The notes beneath the pieces are model-generated. The model did no database searches. It had not been told where the DNA came from and saw only the letters and a list, made by a program, of their open reading frames with translations. From Pseudolabrys taiwanensis (GTDB taxonomy: Bacteria > Pseudomonadota > Alphaproteobacteria > Rhizobiales > Xanthobacteraceae), in contig NZ_CP031417.1 in assembly GCF_003367395.1 (NCBI RefSeq), positions 3,100,001 to 3,164,000 of the forward strand: a stretch of DNA of 64,000 nt, written 5' to 3'. Shown here one piece after another: positions 30,899 through 38,631 of this stretch; positions within the stretch are counted from its first letter, which is position 1; every line of letters starts with the position of its first letter. Position numbers and translations under genes: made by a program.

Positions 30899-32884
30899 AT
30901 GACCCGCGAGACGATAAAGCGCGATAAGCCGTGGATTTTCAGAACCTACGCCGGTCATTCGACGGCGACGGCGTCCAATGCGCTTTATCGCAAGAACCTG
31001 GCCAAAGGTCAGACCGGCCTTTCGGTCGCGTTCGATCTGCCGACGCAGACCGGTTACGACAGCGATCATGTGTTGGCGCGTGGCGAGGTCGGCAAGGTCG
31101 GTGTCCCGATATGCCACCTCGGCGACATGCGCGCGCTATTCGACGAGATACCGCTCGCCTCGATGAACACGTCGATGACCATCAACGCCACCGCGGCGTG
31201 GCTGATGGCGCTTTACATCGCGGTGGCGGACGAGCAAGGCGCGCCGCGCACGAGCCTGCAAGGCACGATCCAGAACGACATCATCAAGGAATATCTCTCG
31301 CGCGGCACCTATGTGTTTCCGCCCAAGCCGTCGCTTCGGCTGATCAAGGACGTGGCGATCTTCACCACGTCCGAGCTGCCGAAATGGAATCCGATGAACA
31401 TCTGCAGCTATCATCTGCAGGAGGCCGGCGCGACGCCGGTCCAGGAGCTCGCTTTCGCGCTCGCCACCGCGATCGCCGTGCTCGATACGGTCAAGGCGTC
31501 GGGCGAGGTCGATCAGGAGAAATTCGGCGAGGTGGTCGGCCGCATCTCGTTCTTCGTCAATGCGGGCCTGCGCTTCGTCACCGAAATCTGCAAGATGCGC
31601 GCCTTCGTCGATCTCTGGGACGAACTCACGCGCGAGCGCTACGGCGTTACCGATCCGAAACAGCGTCTGTTCCGCTACGGCGTGCAGGTGAACTCGCTCG
31701 GCCTCACCGAGCCGCAGCCCGAGAACAACGTCGCGCGCATCCTCATCGAGATGCTGGCCGTCACGCTGTCGAAAAAAGCGCGCGCCCGCGCCGTGCAGCT
31801 GCCGGCCTGGAACGAGGCGCTCGGCCTGCCGCGGCCTTGGGATCAGCAGTGGTCGCTGCGCATGCAGCAGATCCTCGCCTACGAAACCGATCTGCTCGAA
31901 TACGGCGACATCTTCGACGGCTCCGCCGCGATCGATCGCAAGGTCGAAGAACTCAAACGCGAAGCCAAGGAAGAGCTGCGCCGCATCGAGGAGATGGGCG
32001 GCGCGGTCGCCGCGGTCGAGAGCGGCTACATGAAGCAGCAGCTCGTCGAATCGAACACCGCGCGGCTGGAAGCGATCGAACGCGGCGAGCATACGGTCGT
32101 CGGTGTCAATCGCTTCACCGAAAGCGAGCCGTCGCCGCTGACCGGCGGCGTCGAAGCCATCATGACCGTCTCGGAAGAAGCCGAGCACGATCAGATCGCA
32201 CGCCTGAAAGCCTGGCGTGCCGCGCGTGACGACAAAGCGGTCGCGGCGGCGTTGGCCGCGCTCAAGCGCGCGGCGCAGAGCGGCGCCAACATCATGCCGC
32301 CATCGATCGAGTGCGCCAAAGCCGGCGTCACCACCGGTGAATGGGGCTGGACGTTGCGCGAAGCCTTCGGCGAATATCGCGCGCCGACCGGCGTTGGCCG
32401 CGCGATGCGCAACGACGTCGAAGGCCTGGACGACCTCCGCGCCGACGTCGACCGTGTGTCGAAGAAACTCGGCCGTCGCATGACCTTCCTGGTTGGCAAG
32501 CCCGGCCTCGACGGGCATTCGAACGGCGCCGAACAGATCGCCGTGCGCGCGCGCGACGCCGGCATGCAAGTCGTCTATGAAGGCATCCGCCTGACGCCGG
32601 AAGAGATCGTCGAAGCGGCGCGCAAGGAGAAGGCGCATGTCATCGGCCTCTCCATCCTGTCGGGCAGTCATCTGCCGCTGGTGAAGGATGTCGTCGGCCG
32701 CATCAAGGAAGCGGGGCTCGATGTGCCCGTCGTCGCCGGCGGCATCATCCCGCCGGAAGACGCGGCCGAACTGGAAAAGGTCGGCGTCGCCGCGGTCTAT
32801 ACGCCGAAGGACTTCGAGCTCAACCGCATCATGGGCGATCTGGTGCGGATCGTGGAAGCCAAGAACGGCCAGACCAACGCGTAA
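30899..32884 (+). CDS. ecm: Ethylmalonyl-CoA mutase (B12-dependent)
   Basis: Coenzyme B12-dependent mutase converting (2R)-ethylmalonyl-CoA to methylsuccinyl-CoA. The 661-residue chain has the acyl-CoA mutase barrel (TYAGHSTATASNALYRKNL, AFDLPTQTGYDSDH, MNTSMTINATAAWL, QGTIQNDIIKEYLSRGTY) and a C-terminal cobalamin-binding domain with the DxHxxG signature in GLDGHSNG, LSILSGSH and AGGIIPPED. Single-chain length near 660 and the TYAGHSTA start fit ethylmalonyl-CoA mutase rather than methylmalonyl-CoA mutase, which is longer or two-subunit. ATG 30899 was preferred to an in-frame upstream start at 30788 that would lie within the promoter region. Divergent ccr encodes the preceding step of the pathway. 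Confidence 0.92.
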   Translation: MTRETIKRDKPWIFRTYAGHSTATASNALYRKNLAKGQTGLSVAFDLPTQTGYDSDHVLARGEVGKVGVPICHLGDMRALFDEIPLASMNTSMTINATAAWLMALYIAVADEQGAPRTSLQGTIQNDIIKEYLSRGTYVFPPKPSLRLIKDVAIFTTSELPKWNPMNICSYHLQEAGATPVQELAFALATAIAVLDTVKASGEVDQEKFGEVVGRISFFVNAGLRFVTEICKMRAFVDLWDELTRERYGVTDPKQRLFRYGVQVNSLGLTEPQPENNVARILIEMLAVTLSKKARARAVQLPAWNEALGLPRPWDQQWSLRMQQILAYETDLLEYGDIFDGSAAIDRKVEELKREAKEELRRIEEMGGAVAAVESGYMKQQLVESNTARLEAIERGEHTVVGVNRFTESEPSPLTGGVEAIMTVSEEAEHDQIARLKAWRAARDDKAVAAALAALKRAAQSGANIMPPSIECAKAGVTTGEWGWTLREAFGEYRAPTGVGRAMRNDVEGLDDLRADVDRVSKKLGRRMTFLVGKPGLDGHSNGAEQIAVRARDAGMQVVYEGIRLTPEEIVEAARKEKAHVIGLSILSGSHLPLVKDVVGRIKEAGLDVPVVAGGIIPPEDAAELEKVGVAAVYTPKDFELNRIMGDLVRIVEAKNGQTNA

Positions 32885-32896
32885 GCGTTGCGCGCC

Positions 32897-34084
32897 TTAA
32901 CTGAAGCTGGCCAGCGCCTCGGCCAGCTTGCGCGGGCTCACCGGCTTGGTGAGATAGAAGTTCATGCCCGCCGCACGCGCCGCGTCTTCGTCGTCCGCCC
33001 GATCGCGGCCGGAGATGCCGATCACCGGCACCTGCCCTCGCACATCAGGCAATGCGCGGATGCGGCGCGTCGTCTCGAGGCCATCGATGCCGGACAAGGT
33101 GACGTCCATCAACACCGCGTCGTAACCACCGCGCCCGATGGCTTCGATCGCCGCATCGCCGCTCTCGACGAAATCGACGCGATGGCCAAACTCGCGCAGG
33201 ATCGTGTTCATCACCACTCGGCCATACGGATTGTCTTCGACGCACAACAGTTTGAGCGCACGGGCCGGCGTCTGTGACGTACTGCCCTGCGCGTTGCGCT
33301 CGCGCGCGGCGGCCTCGACCAGCGCGGTGAGACGAAAGGTGCTGCCTTTGCCAGGCTTGCTGGTGACCGTGAGATCGCCGCCCATCGCCTTGGCGATGCG
33401 TTTGACGAAGGTGAGGCCAAGCCCCGCGCCGCCATAGCGCCGCGCGATGTCTTCGCTCGCCTGCGCAAACGGGCGGAACAGCCGCTTCAGTTCGGCCGCC
33501 GTCATGCCAATGCCGCTGTCGCCGAAAGTGAACACCAGCCGCAGACGGCCGCGCGCCGCTTTCTCCGCCGCGGCAGTGAAGCGGACACCGCCGTCATGCG
33601 TGAACTTCACGGCGTTGTCGGCGAGATTCTCGAGCGCGGCGCGCAACCGCAACGCATCGCCAGCCACGAGCGGCGGAAGCTCTTCCGCGATCGCGACCTC
33701 GGCGCTCAGCCCCTTGCCGCCGGCGCGCGCCGCTATCGCTTCACCCACCGCCTCGGCCAAAGCGCGCGGTGAGAACGGCTCCGGCCGCAGCACCAAGGAT
33801 GCCGCTTCGCCCCTGACAGCGTCGACGATCAGCGTCGATAGTCCCGCGAGGTGCTCGGCGCCGCTCTTGATCGCCTGCGCCCATTCGCGCTCGCGGTCGC
33901 CGAGGTCGGACGCCGCCAGCAACTCGGCAAGCGCCACGAGACCGGTCAGCGGCGTGCGGATGTCGTGCGCAATGCCGGCGAGCGCCGCCTCGACCGCCCG
34001 CGAGGCCGGCACTGTCGCGCGCGCGCGCCGGCGCGCGGGCGCACGGTGCCGCCCGGACTTGAGTTTTCGCTTACGTTTCGCCAT
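32897..34084 (-). CDS. Cytoplasmic hybrid sensor histidine kinase/response regulator
   Basis: Two-component protein of 395 residues without a membrane segment. A very basic N-terminus (KRKRKLKSGRHRAPARRRARA) precedes the phosphoacceptor box GIAHDIRTPLTGL (His40), then the ATPase domain with LENLADNAVKFT, GDSGIGM and GGAGLGLT. A receiver domain follows with acidic LCVEDN, phosphoacceptor Asp327 in VLMDVTLSG and Lys380 in LTKPV. There is no PAS or other recognisable sensor domain; input may come from a partner protein or the basic tail. It converges on ecm with 12 bp between the stops and is 39 bp downstream of gluQRS on the same strand. Confidence 0.9.
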   Translation of the reverse strand: MAKRKRKLKSGRHRAPARRRARATVPASRAVEAALAGIAHDIRTPLTGLVALAELLAASDLGDREREWAQAIKSGAEHLAGLSTLIVDAVRGEAASLVLRPEPFSPRALAEAVGEAIAARAGGKGLSAEVAIAEELPPLVAGDALRLRAALENLADNAVKFTHDGGVRFTAAAEKAARGRLRLVFTFGDSGIGMTAAELKRLFRPFAQASEDIARRYGGAGLGLTFVKRIAKAMGGDLTVTSKPGKGSTFRLTALVEAAARERNAQGSTSQTPARALKLLCVEDNPYGRVVMNTILREFGHRVDFVESGDAAIEAIGRGGYDAVLMDVTLSGIDGLETTRRIRALPDVRGQVPVIGISGRDRADDEDAARAAGMNFYLTKPVSPRKLAEALASFS

Positions 34085-34123
34085 CGCCCCACCTGCAGGG
34101 GCACTTTCGCACGCCCGGCAGTC

Positions 34124-34996
34124 TCAATCGAGACCAACTAACCGCCGAACGTCCCCAGCGGTTAATCCCCGCGCCCGCAGTTCCCGCAGGCCGGTCGCCT
34201 GGGTGGACTTCGACAGCTTGCGGCCATCAGGGTCGAGCACCAGCCGGTGATGGTGATAGCGCGGCGCCGGCAGGCCGAGCAGGGCCTGCAGGAGACGATG
34301 CACCGCGGTGGCGTGGAAGAGGTCCTGGCCACGCACCACATCGGTAATGCCCTGCGCGGCGTCGTCGGCCGCCACCGCCAGATGATAGCTCGTGGGCGTG
34401 TCCTTGCGGGCCAGAACGACATCGCCCCAGGCGGCCGGATCGGCGGCGATCGTTCCCGTCTCGCCGGCCGGGCCGGTACCCGTCTCCTGCCAGGTCAGCG
34501 CATCGACGCGGGCCAACGCTGCCGCCATGTCGAGCCGCAGCGCGTAGGGCGCCCCGGACGCCAGCCGGCGCGCCCGTTCGTCTGACGGCATGTCCTTCGC
34601 CGCGCCAGGATAGAGCGGCGCGCCGTCGGGGTCGCGCAGCCAAGGCGCCTGCGCTTCGCGCGCGGCGACCATGGCCGCAATCTCCGCCCGGCTCTCGAAG
34701 CTTGGATAAACTAGGCCCTGCGCCTCCAGTTTGGCGAGCGCCGCCCGGTAGTCGTCGAAATGCTCGGACTGCCGCCGCACCGGCCCGTCCCACGTTATGC
34801 CGAGCCAAGCGAGGTCCTCGTAGACCGCCTGCTCGTATTCCGGCCGGCAGCGGCTGGCATCGATGTCCTCGATGCGCAGCAGGACGCGGCCGTCCGCCTG
34901 GCGGGCCATGTCCGCGTTCAGCAGCGCCGACAGCGCGTGGCCGAGGTGCAGATAGCCGTTTGGCGATGGGGCGAAGCGGAAAACGGGTGGCGACAT
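34124..34996 (-). CDS. gluQRS: Glutamyl-Q tRNA(Asp) synthetase
   Basis: Paralog of glutamyl-tRNA synthetase lacking the anticodon-binding domain; it attaches glutamate to queuosine in tRNA-Asp. The 290-residue protein has the HIGH-type motif in RFAPSPNGYLHLGHALSA, the LLRIEDIDASRC segment and the KMSKS-type motif GRKLSKSTQATG, and then stops, as expected for GluQRS. The start ATG 34996 precedes MSPPVFRFAPSPNG. Upstream is a tandem of palindromic repeats. It may be co-transcribed with the hybrid kinase downstream. Confidence 0.92.
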   Translation of the reverse strand: MSPPVFRFAPSPNGYLHLGHALSALLNADMARQADGRVLLRIEDIDASRCRPEYEQAVYEDLAWLGITWDGPVRRQSEHFDDYRAALAKLEAQGLVYPSFESRAEIAAMVAAREAQAPWLRDPDGAPLYPGAAKDMPSDERARRLASGAPYALRLDMAAALARVDALTWQETGTGPAGETGTIAADPAAWGDVVLARKDTPTSYHLAVAADDAAQGITDVVRGQDLFHATAVHRLLQALLGLPAPRYHHHRLVLDPDGRKLSKSTQATGLRELRARGLTAGDVRRLVGLD

Positions 34997-35009
34997 GAAT
35001 CCTCAGGGC

Positions 35010-35146
35010 GTCATCGTCCGCGAAAGCGGACGATCCAGTACTCCGAAGCGCTTGCGAGTCCAACCGGTGCCGCTGATTACTGGATGCCCGCTTTCGCGGG
35101 CATGACAGCGGAGGCACGTGGATCGCCCGCTTTCGCGGGCGATGAC
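35010..35146. repeat. Tandem second-type palindromic repeats
   Basis: One full element (gtcatcgtccgcgaaagc at 35010 to gctttcgcgggcatgac ending at 35106), with ends that are inverted copies flanking gatccagta/tactggat, is followed by an extra half-element (ggatcgcccgctttcgcggg and on, 35120-35146). It matches the element at 10797-10877 in sequence and layout and fills the gap between the divergent gluQRS and glycosylase genes. Confidence 0.8.
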
Positions 35147-35180
35147 AGCCAGGTAAATTGAGAGGGCAAGACAGAAGAGC

Positions 35181-35951
35181 ATGACCCACTTCCTCCGCAA
35201 CCAGGCCGATCTCGAAGCCGCGCTCGCCGAACTCATCCGGCACGACCCGCGCCTGCAGCCGGTCGCCGAGAAGGCCGGTCCCTTCGATTTGCGTCAGCGC
35301 GAGCCGGGCTATGCCGGCCTGTGCGCGATCGTCTGCGGCCAGCAGCTGTCGACCGCGAGCGCCGCGGCCATCCGCGCGCGCCTGCTCGCCGCCTTTCAGC
35401 CCTTCCACCATGACACCGTCCGCAAGGCGCGCACCGACAAGCTGAAACGCCTCGGTCTGTCGACGGCCAAGATCAAAGCCATCCGTGAGATCGGCAAAGC
35501 CGTGGCGGACGGCGCGATCGACCTCAACGCGGTCGGCGAGATGGATGCCGACGTCGCGCATCAGGCGCTCGTCGCCTTGCACGGCATCGGGCCGTGGACA
35601 GCGGACATCTATCTGCTGTTCTGTCTCGGCCATGCCGACGCCTTTCCCGCCGGCGATCTGGCCGTGCAGGAAGCGGCGCGCATCGCCTTCGATCTGCCCA
35701 AGCGGCCGGACGCGAAGGCCCTCACCAAGCTGGCCGAAGCCTGGCGTCCCTGGCGCGGTGTGGCCGCGCATTTGCTGTGGGCCTACTATCACGTCGTCAA
35801 ACGGCGCGAGGGCATCTCGCTCGAACCGGGTAAAGCGAAGCCCAGAGCCAAGAGCAAGACGAAGACCAAGACCAAGACCAAGTCGGCGCCGAAGAAACCG
35901 AAGAAGCCAGCGATAGCGAAGAAAGCGAAAAGGAAGAAGACGAATGGTTGA
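35181..35951 (+). CDS. DNA-3-methyladenine glycosylase II family (AlkA-like) with Lys-rich tail
   Basis: Base-excision repair glycosylase of the helix-hairpin-helix-GPD superfamily, which removes alkylated bases. In the 256 residues, the N-terminal part contains QREPGYAGLCAIVCGQQLS. The HhH-GPD signature is LVALHGIGPWTADIYLLF with the catalytic Asp in FPAGDLAVQEAARI. From about residue 217 the chain is a Lys/Pro/Thr-rich tail (KTKTKTKTK, then KKPKKP) absent from typical members. It is encoded partly by repeated aagacc hexamers and probably increases DNA affinity. The 3' end overlaps the start of the next gene by 8 bp. Confidence 0.88.
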   Translation: MTHFLRNQADLEAALAELIRHDPRLQPVAEKAGPFDLRQREPGYAGLCAIVCGQQLSTASAAAIRARLLAAFQPFHHDTVRKARTDKLKRLGLSTAKIKAIREIGKAVADGAIDLNAVGEMDADVAHQALVALHGIGPWTADIYLLFCLGHADAFPAGDLAVQEAARIAFDLPKRPDAKALTKLAEAWRPWRGVAAHLLWAYYHVVKRREGISLEPGKAKPRAKSKTKTKTKTKSAPKKPKKPAIAKKAKRKKTNG

Positions 35952-36624
35952 ACTCAACGGCCCGCGCCTGGAGCCGCTTTCTGGACAGGCGCGCCAACTC
36001 GTCGTCTTCCTGCATGGCTATGGCGCCGACGGCAACGACCTCATCGAGATCGGCCGCGCCTGGCAGCCGCTCATGCCGGACGCCGCTTTCGTGTCGCCGC
36101 ATGCGCCACGTCCTTGCGGACAAGCGCCGATGGGCCGGGAATGGTTTCCCCTCACCTTCCGCGATCTCAACGAGCGCTGGACCGGCGTGAACGCCGCGGC
36201 GCCGGTGCTCAACGCCTTCCTCGACGCCGAACTGCAGCGCCACAACCTGCCCGGATCGGCGCTGGCGCTGGTCGGCTTCAGCCAGGGCACCATGATGTCG
36301 CTGCATGTGGGCTTGCGCCGCGCCGAAGCGCCGGCCGCCATCGTCGGTTACTCCGGCATGCTGGTAACGCCGGAGAGCGATGCGGAAATGGAACGGTTCG
36401 CCGCCGACATCCGCGCGCGTCCGCCGGTGCTGCTGGTGCACGGCGATTCGGACGACCTCATTCCGGTGCAGGCGCTCTTCCACGCGGCGCAAGGCCTCGC
36501 CGCGCTCGATGTACCGGTGGAATTCCACATTTCCGCGGGGATCGGCCACGGCATCGACCAGGAAGGCCTGCGCCAAGGCGGTGAATTCCTGGCGCGCCGT
36601 TTCAACCGGCGCGCCACGCCCTGA
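35944..36624 (+). CDS. Phospholipase/carboxylesterase family alpha/beta hydrolase
   Basis: A 226-residue serine hydrolase of the LysoPLA/carboxylesterase type. It has the HGYGADGNDLIEI oxyanion region, the nucleophile elbow GFSQG, the Asp-containing VHGDSDDLIPV and the catalytic His in GIGHGIDQ, so a complete Ser-Asp-His triad is visible. Substrates in this family are short acyl esters or lysophospholipids. The ATG at 35944 lies inside the end of the glycosylase gene (8-bp overlap), so the two are co-translated despite unrelated apparent functions. Confidence 0.9.
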   Translation: MVELNGPRLEPLSGQARQLVVFLHGYGADGNDLIEIGRAWQPLMPDAAFVSPHAPRPCGQAPMGREWFPLTFRDLNERWTGVNAAAPVLNAFLDAELQRHNLPGSALALVGFSQGTMMSLHVGLRRAEAPAAIVGYSGMLVTPESDAEMERFAADIRARPPVLLVHGDSDDLIPVQALFHAAQGLAALDVPVEFHISAGIGHGIDQEGLRQGGEFLARRFNRRATP

Positions 36625-36790
36625 GAATCGATTTCGGGCAGACCCGAGATGGAGCGCCAGCAGTTCAAAAACACCTGATAAAGTGGGGCTTGCGCTCGCC
36701 CCCACATCTACTTCACAATCTCGTCACGGTGCTCTATTAGTAGAGTGTTCGCTGCGTGGCGGCAGCCTCAGGAGGTCGAGGAGCGTCACT

Positions 36791-37348
36791 TTGAACGTGC
36801 ACGTTTCGTCCAGCGGGTTTCCCGCGCTGGTGCTCAACGCGGACTTCCGGCCGTTGAGCTACTACCCTCTATCGCTTTGGTCCTGGCAGGACACGATCAA
36901 AGCGGTATTCCTCGAACGCGTGAACATCGTCGCCAATTACGACCACGCGGTTCGAAGTCCAAGCTTCGAAATGAAGCTTCCCAGCGTGGTGTCCTTAAAG
37001 ACCTTCGTCAAACCTTCGACGCACCCCGCCTTCACCCGCTTCAACGTCTTTTTGCGCGACCGCTTCTCCTGCCAATATTGCGGCGACCGCGACGACCTTA
37101 CTTTCGATCATTTGATACCGCGTTCGCGCGGCGGCCTGACCACCTGGGATAACGTGATCACCGCCTGCTCGCCCTGCAATTTGCGCAAGGCCAATCTGAC
37201 GCCCGACGAAGCCCGGATGTTTCCGTCGCATTATCCGTTCCAGCCGACGGTGCATCAGCTGCACAAAAACGGCCGGCTCTTCCCGCCGAACTATCTGCAC
37301 GAAAGCTGGGTCGACTATCTCTACTGGGACAGCGAACTGGAGCCTTGA
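36791..37348 (+). CDS. HNH endonuclease domain protein
   Basis: A 185-residue protein of a group widely conserved in alphaproteobacteria: an N-terminal PALVLNADFRPLSYYPLSLW region, then a zinc-ribbon-like HNH nuclease core (FSCQYCGDRDDLTFDHLIPR, WDNVITACSPCNLRK) with two Cys pairs and the HNH residues His and Asn, and a conserved end LHESWVDYLYWDSELEP. The cellular role is not established; it is not accompanied by restriction or toxin genes here. Translation probably starts at TTG 36791 (MNVHVSSSGFPAL), with GAGGAG at 36778-36783; the open frame continues upstream to 36380 but that part overlaps the esterase gene and is not family-like. Confidence 0.85.
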   Translation: MNVHVSSSGFPALVLNADFRPLSYYPLSLWSWQDTIKAVFLERVNIVANYDHAVRSPSFEMKLPSVVSLKTFVKPSTHPAFTRFNVFLRDRFSCQYCGDRDDLTFDHLIPRSRGGLTTWDNVITACSPCNLRKANLTPDEARMFPSHYPFQPTVHQLHKNGRLFPPNYLHESWVDYLYWDSELEP

Positions 37349-37368
37349 GGCTCCCCGCGGCCACATCA

Positions 37369-38397
37369 TCATCGTGGCGGCACACGGTTCAGCTTCCGCC
37401 ATCCCGCCGGCGCGGTGTCAGTATCGGTGCCAACCACCGCTCCTGCGGCGTTCGTCCAGTAATACTTGCTACCGAGCGCGACGGTGTACTCGGTGCCGGT
37501 TACCGGGTCGGCATAGATGTCGATGCCGAGACGAGCGCGCGAGCCTTCTTCCATGACACGATCAATCGCCGCCCCGCGCTCGGCCCAACCGCGCATGATG
37601 ATGTCTGAAATCGCCGCGTTGGTCGCCGTGGTGATCTGGGACACCGCGGCATTGGTGCCGTGCTGACGCTCGACCCAGCCGGGATCGAGTCGCGCTGTGC
37701 CGACCATGCGCGCCAACAGCCCGGCTGCCAGACCCGAAAGCTGCGCCGGCGCGAGAAAGGCCACGATCTGATCGGCCCACCAAAGGCCTTCCGCCTGACT
37801 GCCGACACGATTGACGCCCGTCTGCACATAGGCCGTCATCGCCACGCCATTCCGGCGACATGAGAAGACTGCATCACCTTCGTCCCGATGCATGCCGAGC
37901 GCGCTAACATAGTAATTCGTCGTCTGTGTCAGTTCTGGCAGCGCGCGACCGGAGACCTGCCGGATGTCGCTGCACAGCGAGGCGAGCTTGGTCTGCCCCC
38001 ATGCGCCCGAATATTGCGCGCCATCGCGATAACGCGCCACTTTATAGAAGGTGATACCGGTCGGGCTGTAGTCACGTCCTTCGTAGAAGCCGGCACCGGC
38101 AAGCGTCGGCGTCGGCAAGATGAAGAACGGCTCTGCCGGATCGTTGATGGCGAGAATTGTGTTGCCGTCAGGCGACGTGACCCGTAGCCAGAACCGATAT
38201 TGCAGCGCGTTCCAGCGGGCGGTGCCGCCCTCGACCCGCCAGTACCGCGGCACGTCGATGGTGAAAGCACGCTCCTGCGGGTCGGTAAATCGCACCCAAT
38301 CCTTTACGATGGGAACGACCGCCACCGGTTCGGCGGCACGCGCGGCAGCCGTCACGGCCCCGAGCGATGCCAATACCATAATGACGATCCGTCTCAT
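37369..38397 (-). CDS. Exported protein of unknown function
   Basis: I do not recognise a named family. The 342-residue product has a clear signal peptide (MRRIVIMVLASLGAVTAAARA, cleaved near residue 22) and no other membrane segment, so it is probably periplasmic or secreted. The body is a mixed alpha/beta-like sequence with two cysteines (LCSDIRQ and FSCRRNG). The C-terminal third has a repeated-looking ATNAAISDIIMRGW helix and ends in a YADPVTGTEYTVALGSKYYW beta segment resembling a small C-terminal domain seen in other exported proteins. ATG 38397 was chosen over 38403 and 38424 because GGGA lies 8 bp before it. It converges on the HNH gene with 20 bp between. Confidence 0.65.
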   Translation of the reverse strand: MRRIVIMVLASLGAVTAAARAAEPVAVVPIVKDWVRFTDPQERAFTIDVPRYWRVEGGTARWNALQYRFWLRVTSPDGNTILAINDPAEPFFILPTPTLAGAGFYEGRDYSPTGITFYKVARYRDGAQYSGAWGQTKLASLCSDIRQVSGRALPELTQTTNYYVSALGMHRDEGDAVFSCRRNGVAMTAYVQTGVNRVGSQAEGLWWADQIVAFLAPAQLSGLAAGLLARMVGTARLDPGWVERQHGTNAAVSQITTATNAAISDIIMRGWAERGAAIDRVMEEGSRARLGIDIYADPVTGTEYTVALGSKYYWTNAAGAVVGTDTDTAPAGWRKLNRVPPR

Positions 38398-38631
38398 GGT
38401 CATTCCGACCCGACCGTGCAGCACACCGACGTCGATCTTCTAAGATATCGAGACGGACTCCCGTTTCATCGACATTGATATTTCGCAAGCGTCACTCGCG
38501 CATTGCGCGGCGCGGCGCGGGGCGACAAAAAAGCGAACCTTCGTTCGGCCGGCCGTCGCATGAGTTGACCAGCATCAAAAGCCGCACCTCGCACTCGCGC
38601 TATCCAGTTACCGGGGCGCAGGGATGGTGCG

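Noticed and set aside
31136..32671. 511-codon minus-strand frame opposite ecm
   Set aside because: Antisense to a mutase gene with full motifs; the composition is that of a mirror frame.
34227..35957. 576-codon minus-strand frame spanning gluQRS, repeats and the glycosylase gene
   Set aside because: It crosses two real genes and a palindromic repeat array, and its parts are out-of-frame translations.
36380..36790. Upstream extension of the HNH endonuclease frame
   Set aside because: It overlaps the esterase gene and its translation is low in family character; GAGGAG at 36778 supports TTG 36791.
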